The translations under genes were made by a program, and so were the position numbers. Source: Streptomyces aurantiacus (GTDB lineage: Bacteria; Actinomycetota; Actinomycetes; Streptomycetales; Streptomycetaceae). From it: a stretch of DNA of 64,000 nucleotides. Within the stretch, counting starts at the first letter, position 1. Each line of letters opens with the position of its first letter. Where the stretch lies: positions 9,176,001-9,240,000 of the forward strand of contig NZ_CP114283.1 in the NCBI RefSeq assembly GCF_027107535.1. The letters run 5' to 3'. The notes under the pieces were generated by a model. The model made no database searches, was not told the origin of the DNA, and was given only the letters and a program-made list of their open reading frames with translations. Positions 22,709 to 30,258 of the stretch are shown piece after piece.

Positions 22709-25015
22709 TCACCGCGGTGACGGGGAACGGCCGGCCGGCGGAAGGGGCGCCACCGAGGACGCGGGCACGGCCTCGACCGGCCGCCCGCCCCCTGAGGCGG
22801 GACCGCGGTCCCGCCTCTCCGGCCCCGGGCCGCCCCCGGCCCTGGGCGACGGACGCAGCGGAAGGCCGAGCGAGGCTGTGGCGGCTCGGAGAGTCATCGC
22901 GTACGAGTCCACCGCCCGGCGGACGTTGGGGGCGTCGAGGCCGGCCCCGGTGACCATGCGGTCGAGATCCACGTAGGCGGAGCGGACCAGCTCGATCCAG
23001 CGGTAGACCCGCCAGTCCTTGCGCCAGTCGCGCGTATGCGTGGCGGGCAGTAGCTTCTCCCACGCCCGGAAGAGGCGGTCCCGGATCTCCGGCCGCGTGG
23101 GGGTCAGATGCAGATGCCGGACCAGGTCGTACAGGGGGTCACCGACCATCGCCATCTCCCAGTCGATGATGGTGAGCGCGAAGCCGTCGTCCCGGCGGAC
23201 GAGGTTCCATGGATTCAGGTCGCCGTGCAGCAGTGTCGGTTCCCGGAACGTCAACTCGTGCCTGGCGAGGATCTCCTTAAGCCGGGCCGCGTCGGGCAGA
23301 CCCATCGTCCGGGCGAGTTGCTGCGACTCGCTCGGCAACTGTGCGACGAACAGGACCAGTTGGTCACTGAGCCAGTGGTGGAAGTCCGCCTCGCGGGCCG
23401 TCGGATCCAGCTCGCTGAAATCGACGTCCGTCAGCGCGGCGAGCTGGCCCACGAGACCGTCCGCCTCGTGCGGGAGGAGGCCGAGGACCGGATGGTTGGG
23501 GGGCTGGTCGCTGTTCAGCGGCCCCACGTAGGTGTGGATGGCGAACAGGTCCTCGGGATGGCTCTCGCCCAGCGCGAGTACGCGCGGAGCCGTCACCGCC
23601 ACCCGGGACCGCTCGATCGCCCGGAGCACCGCGTGCTCACTGAGGAAGCGCGGCTCACGGCGTGCCGGGGACACGATCTTGCGGCGCACCACGACCGGGA
23701 AGTCGACGTCCGGGACTCGGACCACCGTGTTGAGGTGGGCCGTGCCCTTGAACACCCGGCCCGTGGGTGCGGCGCCCTCCGCGACCAGGGCGTCGTGCAC
23801 CGCGGCCGGAGGGAACCCGGGGTGCCTCTCGACGCGCCTGTCCCGCTTCCAGCGGACGACCGGCTGCCCCCCGCGCTGACGCCATGACGTCTGCCACCGG
23901 TGGAGCACCCGCTCAACCTCGAGCTCCTCCGGCACGGCCGACAGCCCGAGCGGCTCCGCCGCGGACGCCAGCGCCCGGCGCACCGTGGCCACCGCCTCGG
24001 TCAGCCGCTCGTCGTCGTGCGCGTCCTGCAGCGACCTCGCGGCCCGTATCACGTCCGGAAAGACCGACTGCGCGTGCTCGAAGGCGATGTAGTGACGCAG
24101 GTCCCTGGTGAGGCCGTTGGTCGCCGTCGGCTTGATCGTCTGCATGGCCTGCGCCCAGGCGCTGATCGCCTCGTCCCGCTCCCAGTCCGAGTACCGCATC
24201 CGCACCAGGTGCGTGGCGAGGTCGTGCAACGGGTCGCCGTAGGTGGCCAGTTCCCAGTCGACACAGACCAGATGGGGGTCTCCGTGGGTCGTCACCACCA
24301 CGTTGTCCCGGTGCAGGTCGGCGTGGAGCAGGCTGTACGGCCTGCGGGCCATGGCGGGAACCCGCGCGGCCAACCTGGTCAGGGCGTCCTCCGGGACACC
24401 CAGGGCGGCGAAGAGCCCACCATAAGCAGCCCAATTGGGCTGACGGATCTGGCGGTCGGCAAGCTGCGTCAGCATGCGCAGAAAGCCCTGGCTGTCCTTG
24501 TCGTTGCGCGGCCAGTCGGCAGGCAGCGGCGGGAGTGCCTCCCTGCGCACCTGCGACATCCGGGCCAGGACCTCGGCCAGGGCGCCCATCGTGATGCCGT
24601 CGACCGGTTTGCCGCTGGGACACAGCCGGGAGAGCGGGATGCCTTCCACGTGACTGTGGACGGCCGAGTCCCTCCGCGTGGCGAGACAGCGCGGTACCTG
24701 CGGCAGGATGCCGCGCGCGGCGTCGAGGATCCGCGCCTCGTGCCGCCAGGTCCTGACCACGACCGGCAGGGCTTCGGGCCTGCGGATCCGTACGACGACC
24801 GGCGTGCCCGCCTCGGCGTCGACGTACCGCGCCATGGCCTCCGTCAGGGGCAGCACGTAATTGCGGTGGTGATGGCCGTGGCTCATCACTCCGAACTGTT
24901 TCGCCCGCCGTACGAACTCGTCGTAGGCGTCATCGGCGGCACGTCGCTCCCGTGAGACTGGCCCGGAAGCAGGATGTGCGCCCACGGGCCACTCCTGGAG
25001 CTGGAAGGTGTGCAC
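22709..25015 (-). CDS. Tandem double APH-type phosphotransferase
   Basis: 768 residues from GTG 25015. Two complete aminoglycoside-phosphotransferase/choline-kinase folds lie in one chain. Domain 1 (about 50-300) has LLHADLHRDNVVV and LVCVDWELATYGDPLHDLATHL. Domain 2 (about 420-690) has LLHGDLNPWNLV and LTIIDWEMAMVGDPLYDLVRHL. Both keep the catalytic Asp/Asn loop and the DW(E) metal motif, so both could be active. The last about 55 residues are Pro/Gly/Arg-rich. It lies downstream of a GntR-type regulator on the same strand, with a palindrome over its start. The phosphorylated substrate is unknown. Confidence 0.85.
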   Translation of the reverse strand: MHTFQLQEWPVGAHPASGPVSRERRAADDAYDEFVRRAKQFGVMSHGHHHRNYVLPLTEAMARYVDAEAGTPVVVRIRRPEALPVVVRTWRHEARILDAARGILPQVPRCLATRRDSAVHSHVEGIPLSRLCPSGKPVDGITMGALAEVLARMSQVRREALPPLPADWPRNDKDSQGFLRMLTQLADRQIRQPNWAAYGGLFAALGVPEDALTRLAARVPAMARRPYSLLHADLHRDNVVVTTHGDPHLVCVDWELATYGDPLHDLATHLVRMRYSDWERDEAISAWAQAMQTIKPTATNGLTRDLRHYIAFEHAQSVFPDVIRAARSLQDAHDDERLTEAVATVRRALASAAEPLGLSAVPEELEVERVLHRWQTSWRQRGGQPVVRWKRDRRVERHPGFPPAAVHDALVAEGAAPTGRVFKGTAHLNTVVRVPDVDFPVVVRRKIVSPARREPRFLSEHAVLRAIERSRVAVTAPRVLALGESHPEDLFAIHTYVGPLNSDQPPNHPVLGLLPHEADGLVGQLAALTDVDFSELDPTAREADFHHWLSDQLVLFVAQLPSESQQLARTMGLPDAARLKEILARHELTFREPTLLHGDLNPWNLVRRDDGFALTIIDWEMAMVGDPLYDLVRHLHLTPTRPEIRDRLFRAWEKLLPATHTRDWRKDWRVYRWIELVRSAYVDLDRMVTGAGLDAPNVRRAVDSYAMTLRAATASLGLPLRPSPRAGGGPGPERRDRGPASGGGRPVEAVPASSVAPLPPAGRSPSPR
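22794..22817. repeat. Perfect 24-bp palindrome in phosphotransferase 3' end
   Basis: GAGGCGGGACCG followed by its exact complement (22794-22817). It contains the 14-mer also found at 22658. It lies inside the low-complexity tail of the phosphotransferase gene. Confidence 0.6.
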
Positions 25016-25020
25016 ACCTT
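25005..25020. promoter_or_regulatory. Palindrome over phosphotransferase start
   Basis: AAGGTGTGCACACCTT is a perfect 16-bp palindrome. It contains the GTG start codon of the phosphotransferase. A protein bound here would cover the start and, if the mRNA is leaderless, the transcription start. Confidence 0.6.
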
Positions 25021-25072
25021 AGTGCGCGCACGAACCCCTCACGACCGGAGTCGGAGGATCCCAGGTCTCAAT

Positions 25073-25089
25073 GAGGTGTAGGACACCTC
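25073..25089. promoter_or_regulatory. Second AGGTGT/ACACCT dyad
   Basis: GAGGTGT-AGG-ACACCTC shares the arms AGGTGT and ACACCT with the palindrome at 25005, 53 bp upstream of it, between the GntR-type stop and the phosphotransferase start. Two such sites suggest one regulator binding both. Confidence 0.55.
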
Positions 25090-25117
25090 GCGGGACGCGC
25101 GTGGCGTACGGCGTCGG

Positions 25118-26056
25118 TCACTCGGAGAGGTGCGTCCAGACGGACTCGAACCACGCCTTCATGCCGGCCACGTAGACGGAGTGGTGGGAGCCCGGGTCGT
25201 CGTCCACGTCGAAGCGCGACAAGGTGGCGCCGAGTCCGAGGACGTCGAGGGCGTCGATCCGCTCGCCGTCCTCGAACTCGATGGGCCGTGGCATCACCTG
25301 GTAGACGCCGTGAAGCGCCTGGACACCGTTGAGCAGGTAGAGCTTGAACGCGGGCGCCAGGGGCGCGCGCCGTATCCGGATGTCGCAGGACGGGACGAGG
25401 CCGTCCACTCGCAGGTCGCGGAAGACGGCGTTCAGTGAGGCGGTCTGCCGGCCGGTGATCTCGCGAAGGCGCTCGCGCGGTCGTGGATCGCTCGGGTCGT
25501 CGGCGTTCCGCGGGTACGGGAGGTCCACGTCGTCGGAGGGGAGCAGCAGGCGCAGGGTGATGCTCTGAGGGGTGATCGCCCCCCGCCTGATCCGCTCCTC
25601 CTGCAGCCTTATGTGGGCGTCCAGGGACTCCGAGGTCAGGGTGTAGACGTCCAGGGTGACGTCGGGCCGCTCGAAGGCCTCGCTGATGAGGGGGCGCAGG
25701 GTCACTTCCTCATGCGGCCGGCCACCGCGCTCCCCAGGCGCCTGCGTCTCCGTCTCGGCCTGCGCCTGCGCGGGCAAAGACGCAGGCGCGGACACGGACG
25801 CCGCCGCGGACACGGGCGGGACCTTGACCACCCGGGATCCGCTGCCCTGCCGCGAGGCGATCAACCCGTTGTTCCGCAGCTCCCTCAGCACGCGCTGCAC
25901 GGTGTCACGGGAGACGTCGAAGTCCTCGGCGAGCTGACGTTGGGGAGGCAGCAGGGACCCGAGCGGATGGGAGCCGTCGGCGATACGAGCCCGCAGCGCC
26001 TCCAGAACACGCTCGAACTCCCTGCCACCGCCGTCGACCGCCCGCCCTTCAGTCAC
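25118..26056 (-). CDS. GntR-type regulator A, unassigned C-domain
   Basis: 312 residues from GTG 26056, with no clear RBS. The N-terminal GntR winged helix (about 12-80) reads LEALRARIADGSHPLGSLLP, PQRQLAEDFDVSRDTVQRVL, then NNGLIASRQGSGSRVV. A low-complexity linker follows (about 85-120). The C-domain (about 125-312) contains LDVYTLTSESLDAHI, ITLRLLLPSDDVDLPYP, KLYLLNGVQALHGVY and MKAWFESVW, which recur in regulators B and C but are not the usual FCD or UTRA domains. It is divergent from a 66-residue membrane protein and upstream of the double phosphotransferase. Confidence 0.85.
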   Translation of the reverse strand: MTEGRAVDGGGREFERVLEALRARIADGSHPLGSLLPPQRQLAEDFDVSRDTVQRVLRELRNNGLIASRQGSGSRVVKVPPVSAAASVSAPASLPAQAQAETETQAPGERGGRPHEEVTLRPLISEAFERPDVTLDVYTLTSESLDAHIRLQEERIRRGAITPQSITLRLLLPSDDVDLPYPRNADDPSDPRPRERLREITGRQTASLNAVFRDLRVDGLVPSCDIRIRRAPLAPAFKLYLLNGVQALHGVYQVMPRPIEFEDGERIDALDVLGLGATLSRFDVDDDPGSHHSVYVAGMKAWFESVWTHLSE

Positions 26057-26243
26057 AGGGCGACCGTACCGCTTTCAGTCCACGAACAAACCCCTTCCGG
26101 TCAAGTGGCCGGCCCAACTGGACTGCCAGTTAAGGGATCAGACCGGGTGGGCATAACCAATAGGAGTCAACCAGCCCAATTGGATGGCTAGTTGGCCGGT
26201 TGGTCGGTTGGTCGGTTGGCCGGAAGCTGACAGGGGTGGGCGA
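26057..26243. promoter_or_regulatory. Divergent control region A
   Basis: It carries AACTGG-ACTG-CCAGTT (26116-26131), a CAACCAGCC/GGCTAGTTG dyad with one mismatch centred on CCAATTGG (26169-26194), and three tandem 8-bp units of GGTTGGTC type (about 26198-26222). All share CCAAY or GTTGG half-sites with regions B and C. The last unit ends about 20 bp before the start of the small protein. Confidence 0.6.
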
Positions 26244-26444
26244 ATGGTTTTCTACGAACTGATCGGGATGGCGGTCCGTTTCATCCTCACGGAGCTGGTG
26301 CACCAGAGACTGGGCCTGCTGGGCCTGTTGCTCGTGGCGCTCGCCGTGGTGGCCGTACGAGCGGGACAGCTGCGCCAGGCGTGGTGGGCGCCACTGCTCC
26401 TCTTCGTGATGCTGATGCTTCAAGGGTGCGCCCTGAGCAGGTGA
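26244..26444 (+). CDS. Small hydrophobic membrane protein A
   Basis: 66 residues from ATG 26244, with AGGGGTGGG as RBS. Two or three hydrophobic segments (about 4-20, 24-40, 46-62). It aligns by eye with the 62- and 61-residue proteins at 28323 and 29778: a Glu about 15-18 residues in, then Q/W-R/K-L/Y-G-x-x-G, then LAV or LTV. Its 3' end overlaps the convergent HAD gene by 25 bp. It is divergent from GntR-type regulator A. Function is unknown. Confidence 0.65.
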   Translation: MVFYELIGMAVRFILTELVHQRLGLLGLLLVALAVVAVRAGQLRQAWWAPLLLFVMLMLQGCALSR

Positions 26445-27163
26445 AGCACCGGCTCCAGCGAGGTGACGATGTGGGCGGGCTCCACCTCGGCCTTCCGAAG
26501 CGCCTCGTACTTGCGCTCGTTACGCGCGTAGCCCAGGAAGTGGGTGCCCGCGGCCTGCGCGGCCACGTAGTCCGACGGGGCGTCGCCGATCATCAGCGAG
26601 GACGAAGGTGCGGCCCCCATGGCGCTCAGCGCCTGGTTGAGCCGGTACGGATCCGGCTTCATCAGGTGGAGCTCCTGCGTACGGCCGTAGACATGCGGGT
26701 CGAAGCACGAGGTGAGCCCTCGGCCGGCGAGATACGCGTACGCCGTCCGCGCGGAGTTGTTGGTGACGATGGCGAGCCGGGCTCCCACGGCGGTCCAGGT
26801 CCGTATCAGCGGATCGGCGAAGGCCGTGGGCATGGCGGAAGCCGCGGCCCTCAGCTCGTGCTGGGTGAGTCTCTCCTCCAGCTCGGCCGCCAGGTCGCTG
26901 CCCGGGTGACGCTCGTTCACCGCGCGGAGAACGACATGCGGATCGGGATCAACCCGCTCGGCCGGGGTGAGCAGGCCGTACAGCCCCCGGTCCCCGAGCC
27001 ACCGCACCTGCTCGTCGGCGATCAGCTCCGCCCTGTGCCCCGCGAACAGCCGACAGATCGGCCCGTCGAAGTCGAAGGCCACGTAACGAGCGAGCTTGAT
27101 CAGTTCTCGTAGTTTCTCTGTCTCCGCTGTCACCTGTTCAGTCTGCGCCGTATCACTAGTCAC
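26420..27163 (-). CDS. HAD-family hydrolase
   Basis: 247 residues from GTG 27163. VAFDFDGPICRLFAG is motif I (DxD), LAIVTNNSARTAYAYL motif II, LMKPDPYRLNQAL motif III Lys and LMIGDAPSDYVAAQAAG motif IV. A helical cap lies at about residues 30-110. The fold matches phosphoglycolate-phosphatase-like phosphatases. Its GTG shares one base with the TAG stop of GntR-type regulator B (TAGTG), so the two are translationally coupled. As a likely phosphatase beside a double kinase, it may act on the same metabolite (inference). Confidence 0.87.
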   Translation of the reverse strand: MTSDTAQTEQVTAETEKLRELIKLARYVAFDFDGPICRLFAGHRAELIADEQVRWLGDRGLYGLLTPAERVDPDPHVVLRAVNERHPGSDLAAELEERLTQHELRAAASAMPTAFADPLIRTWTAVGARLAIVTNNSARTAYAYLAGRGLTSCFDPHVYGRTQELHLMKPDPYRLNQALSAMGAAPSSSLMIGDAPSDYVAAQAAGTHFLGYARNERKYEALRKAEVEPAHIVTSLEPVLHLLRAHP

Positions 27164-28044
27164 TAGGAGAGTGTCAGGTCCGTCGTGATGGTTTCCCAGA
27201 GGGCGTCGAACCACTTCTGGGACTGCTCGACGAAGGCGGCGTCGCGCTGGCCGGCCCGCTCCTCGAAGGAGAACAGGAGGGACTTGGAGCCGAGCGCGTC
27301 GTACATGTCGAGCATGCCGCTGTCTCCGGCCTCCTCCCGCCTGGCGATCATGTAGTACGCCATCAGCGCCTCGATGCCGTTGAGCAGGTACAGCTTCACC
27401 GGCGGGGTGAACGGAAGCGCCCGGAACGTCACCCGGACGTCGATGCCGTGGGAGGAGCGCAGGGACCTGAGGTTGTGGCGCAGGACGTGGCCCTGGGCGT
27501 TGCGCATCTCCAGCCACCGCTGGTGGACGGGGTCCTCGCCGCCCTCCTGCACCTCCACCGAGACGGGGAAGGCGAGGTTGATGTCCCGGGAGGGGAGCAG
27601 GATGCGGACGTCGATCGACTCCGGACGGAGCTTGCCCTCGTGGATCAGCCGGACCGGTTCGCCGAGGGCCAGCATCAGGGTCTCGGCCGTGAGGCACGCG
27701 GCGTCCACCCGGACGTGCGGCGCGGCGAACGCCTCCACCAGCCGCGGCGCCAGCCCCACCATCGTCGGCTGGGGTTCGTCCCGGGTCGGGGTGACCTCCG
27801 CGATCCGGGGCGGGCTTCCCTTGCTGACGTTGCTGAGCAGTCCGTCGTCCTGAAGCGCGCGCAGGGCCTGGCGGACCGTGCCCCGCTCCACCTCGAACTC
27901 CTCGGCGAGCTCGGCCTGCGTGGGCAGGCGGTCGCCGGCGCGCAGGTCGCCCGCGCGGATGCGGTCCCGCAGGATGTCGGCGATCTCCTGCGGCGAGAGC
28001 CTTCTGCTGCCGTTCACTGCCACGTTCTCCTGGGTCACGACCAA
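27163..28044 (-). CDS. GntR-type regulator B, unassigned C-domain
   Basis: 293 residues if started at TTG 28044 (GTG 28038 is the alternative). The winged helix is PQEIADILRDRIRAGDLRAG, DRLPTQAELAEEFEVERGTV, RQALRALQDDGLLSN. The C-domain (about 95-293) has VRVDAACLTAETLMLAL, IDVRILLPSRDINLAFPV, HGIDVRVTFRALPFTPPVKL, YLLNGIEALMAYYMIARRE, MLDMYDALGSKSLLFSFEE and FVEQSQKWFDALWETI. It is about half identical by eye to regulator C. It is cotranscribed with the HAD gene and divergent from a 62-residue membrane protein. Confidence 0.88.
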   Translation of the reverse strand: MVVTQENVAVNGSRRLSPQEIADILRDRIRAGDLRAGDRLPTQAELAEEFEVERGTVRQALRALQDDGLLSNVSKGSPPRIAEVTPTRDEPQPTMVGLAPRLVEAFAAPHVRVDAACLTAETLMLALGEPVRLIHEGKLRPESIDVRILLPSRDINLAFPVSVEVQEGGEDPVHQRWLEMRNAQGHVLRHNLRSLRSSHGIDVRVTFRALPFTPPVKLYLLNGIEALMAYYMIARREEAGDSGMLDMYDALGSKSLLFSFEERAGQRDAAFVEQSQKWFDALWETITTDLTLS

Positions 28045-28322
28045 ACGCTACAACTTTGGCCCATCTAAGGGGAGTTGTTTGGAAGTTGTTTATAGCTAGG
28101 GACCAACTGGGGATAACTTAACCATAGTTGGTTGCCAACTTGGTGGAGATGGCGGAAGGTTTACCTCCTCTCGCCTGTAGTTGGCAGCTGGGAAGGCTTC
28201 GCACCTCCCCAGCACCAGGACTTCACTCCCGCACTACGGCGCCGCACCACGGCTCCGCACCGCACCACAGCACCATCGCACTCCTCCCGCCCGCCCCCGC
28301 AAGACCCGAAGGAGGATCCACC
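28045..28322. promoter_or_regulatory. Divergent control region B
   Basis: AGTTGG-TTG-CCAACT (28126-28140) is the main dyad, 82 bp from the regulator start. AGTTGTTT occurs at 28073 and 28084, 11 bp apart, and CCAACT again at 28103. The segment around the regulator start (28036-28056, CACGACCAAAC-CTACAACTT) is repeated almost exactly before regulator C. The rest, to the AGGAGG RBS of the small protein, shows no gene. Confidence 0.65.
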
Positions 28323-28511
28323 ATGCCCGCCCTAGCCCTTCTCTCCGCCCTCTTCGTCGTCGGTTTCGAGCAGTTCGTCGAGTGGCGGTACGGCCCGAGC
28401 GGCGTCCTCGGACTGCTGCTGCTCACTGTGGGTCTCAAGACGAAGAGCCCCACGTGCAGCTCGGTCGGAGCCGTCGTCCTCGCCCTGATGTTCGCGGGGC
28501 CGGCCCTGTGA
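28323..28511 (+). CDS. Small hydrophobic membrane protein B
   Basis: 62 residues from ATG 28323, with GAAGGAGG as a strong RBS. Two hydrophobic stretches (about 2-17 and 26-38, then 47-60) are separated by FEQFVEWRYGPSGVLG and VGLKTKSPTCS. It is clearly related to protein C at 29778 (shared E-Q, YGxxGV, VGxKxK, GAVxL) and more distantly to A. It is divergent from GntR-type regulator B. It could be a membrane effector, a signalling peptide or a small toxin; nothing in the sequence decides. Confidence 0.7.
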   Translation: MPALALLSALFVVGFEQFVEWRYGPSGVLGLLLLTVGLKTKSPTCSSVGAVVLALMFAGPAL

Positions 28512-28661
28512 CCTGCGAGAACCGCCCGATCCGCAGGACCGGCACCATCCGCACGACCCGCGCAGGCCGCTCGGGCGGCACCGCCCGCACCAGCGGCGTG
28601 ATCTGCGAGGACGATCCACCGGAGGATCCGGAGAAGCTCCGGACCGGACATGTGGGAGACC

Positions 28662-29573
28662 TCAGCGCGTGAGCACCAGCTCCGAGCTGATGGTCTCCCA
28701 CAGCGCGTTGAACCACAGATGCGACTGCTCCACGAACGTCATGGCCCGCAGGCCCTCACCCTGCTCGAAGGGGAACAGCATCGACTGCGTCCCCTCCGCG
28801 TCGTACATCTCCAGGTACTCGTGGTCGATCTCCTCGCCGCGCCGCGACAGCGTGTAGTAGGCGAAGAGCGCCTCCGCCCCGTTGAGCAGGTACAACTTCA
28901 CCGGCGGCGTGAACGGCAGAGCCCGGAACGTGACGTGTACGTCGATGCCGTGCGTCGCCCGTAACGCCAGCAGGTTGTGCCTGAGGACCTGGCCTTGGGC
29001 GTTGCGCTGGGCCAGCCAGCGCCGCTGGATCCGGTCACCGTCCTCCGCCGCGTCCACCGCCGCCGGGAAGGCGAGGTCGATGTCGCGGGACGGCAGCAGC
29101 ACCCGGACGTCGATCCTGGCTGGTTTTGTTCGCCCCTCGTGGATGAGACGCAACGGCTCGCCCATCGCGAGCGTGAGGGAGACGGCCGTCAGGCACAGCG
29201 CGTCGATCTCCACGTGAGGCGCCGAGAAGGCGTCCGTGATGCGTGAGGCCAGTGCCACCATGGTGGGCTGCGGCGGAGCCTCCGGCCCGGTCAGGGCCCT
29301 GTCCGCGTCCTGCGCGACGGTCGCCGGGCTCCCCTTGGACACGTTGGACAGCAGGTGCTCCGTCTGCAGGATGCGCAGCGCCTGGCGGACGGTCCCGCGC
29401 TCGACACCGAACTCGTCGGCCAGCCTGGCCTGCGTGGGCATGCGCTCTCCAGCCCGCAGTTCACCGGACCTGATCCGGCTGCGCAGCTCGTCGGCCACCT
29501 CTCGGTGTGACCTCTGTGGCCGTTGTGACCTCTTCCGCCCATTGACGGCGACGTGTTCCGGGTCCACGACCAA
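28662..29573 (-). CDS. GntR-type regulator C, unassigned C-domain
   Basis: 303 residues if started at TTG 29573; GTG 29567 is in frame and equally possible. The winged helix reads HREVADELRSRIRSGELRAG, ERMPTQARLADEFGVERGTV, RQALRILQTEHLLSN. The C-domain repeats the elements of B: VEIDALCLTAVSLTLAMGEP, IDVRVLLPSRDIDLAFP, VTFRALPFTPPVKLYLLNGA, EALFAYYTLSRRGEEIDHEY, MYDAEGTQSMLFPFE and FVEQSHLWFNALWETIS. It has no downstream partner on its strand before small protein B. It is divergent from small protein C. Probably a duplicate of unit B. Confidence 0.88.
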   Translation of the reverse strand: MVVDPEHVAVNGRKRSQRPQRSHREVADELRSRIRSGELRAGERMPTQARLADEFGVERGTVRQALRILQTEHLLSNVSKGSPATVAQDADRALTGPEAPPQPTMVALASRITDAFSAPHVEIDALCLTAVSLTLAMGEPLRLIHEGRTKPARIDVRVLLPSRDIDLAFPAAVDAAEDGDRIQRRWLAQRNAQGQVLRHNLLALRATHGIDVHVTFRALPFTPPVKLYLLNGAEALFAYYTLSRRGEEIDHEYLEMYDAEGTQSMLFPFEQGEGLRAMTFVEQSHLWFNALWETISSELVLTR

Positions 29574-29653
29574 ACACTACAACTTCGCGCCATCTTTGGG
29601 CAGTTACAGAGAAGGTGGTTATGAGACGCATCCAAGCGGAGATAACTTCATTG

Positions 29654-29670
29654 AAGTTGGTCACCAACTT
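29654..29670. promoter_or_regulatory. 17-bp palindromic operator in region C
   Basis: AAGTTGGT-C-ACCAACTT, 8-bp perfect arms around one base, 81 bp from the regulator C start. Region B has the matching AGTTGG/CCAACT dyad at the same distance (82 bp), within flanks that are also similar (ATAACTT before, AACATGG or AGATGG after). Confidence 0.7.
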
Positions 29671-29777
29671 GAGCAACATGGTCAAACTTCCCAGGGGTTG
29701 GCCGCCAGAGTCGCAAGCGTCGACCAGGTGGATCGGTCCCAGCGGGGGTCCGTCTCCCGTCCCCAAGGAGGGACCGC

Positions 29778-29963
29778 ATGCCGCTCATCGCCATCGTCGT
29801 CGCCGCCCTCGTCATCGCCCTCGAGCAACTGCTCCAGGTGAAGTACGGAGTGATGGGCGTCATCGCCTTCGTCGCCCTCGCCGTCGGCATCAAGGCCAAG
29901 AACTCAATGATCGGCGGCATCGGGGCAGTGATCCTCGTGGTGCTGCTCGCCCAGTCCGGCTGA
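29778..29963 (+). CDS. Small hydrophobic membrane protein C
   Basis: 61 residues from ATG 29778, with AAGGAGG as RBS. Hydrophobic segments at about 2-17, 25-38 and 45-58, with ALEQLLQVKYGVMGVIAF and VGIKAKNSMIGGIGAVIL between them. It is related to proteins A and B. It is divergent from GntR-type regulator C and followed by a strong terminator, so it is a single-gene unit. Function is unknown. Confidence 0.7.
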   Translation: MPLIAIVVAALVIALEQLLQVKYGVMGVIAFVALAVGIKAKNSMIGGIGAVILVVLLAQSG

Positions 29964-29989
29964 TCGGGCGCCACCGTCCGGCAGTCCGG

Positions 29990-30032
29990 CCGACCGGGCT
30001 CCCTTCCGGAGGGGAGCCGGGAGCCCGGTCGG
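29990..30032 (+). terminator. 14-bp perfect stem-loop
   Basis: CCGACCGGGCTCCC (29990-30003) and GGGAGCCCGGTCGG (30019-30032) pair perfectly around a 15-nt loop, 27 bp past the stop of small protein C. Confidence 0.85.
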
Positions 30033-30204
30033 TCCGCACCACCGCGGACAGGTTCCACGTCCGCGGAAGTACGGCAGAACAGAACGACCGGCCGTACGGC
30101 AGTACCGGAACACAACTGAATCGCTACGGATCGACGCATCACAAGATCAACCCACCACTGGATCAACCGAAACGGAACGGAGGAAGCCCCGGCCACAGGC
30201 CGGC

Positions 30205-30258
30205 GTCAGAAGCAGAGGTCAGAAGCAGAGGTAAGAAGTCAGAAGCAGGACTCAGAAG
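30205..30258. repeat. 13-bp tandem repeat
   Basis: GTCAGAAGCAGAG occurs twice head to tail (30205-30230) and again with changes to 30258. It reaches the last codons of the acetyltransferase gene on the minus strand. Probably a slippage repeat. Confidence 0.6.

Noticed and set aside
30033..30204. Small coding frame between the terminator and the acetyltransferase
   Set aside because: No RBS and composition unlike Streptomyces genes (low third-position GC); left as non-coding, with a repeated GTACGGCAG near 30075 and 30094.
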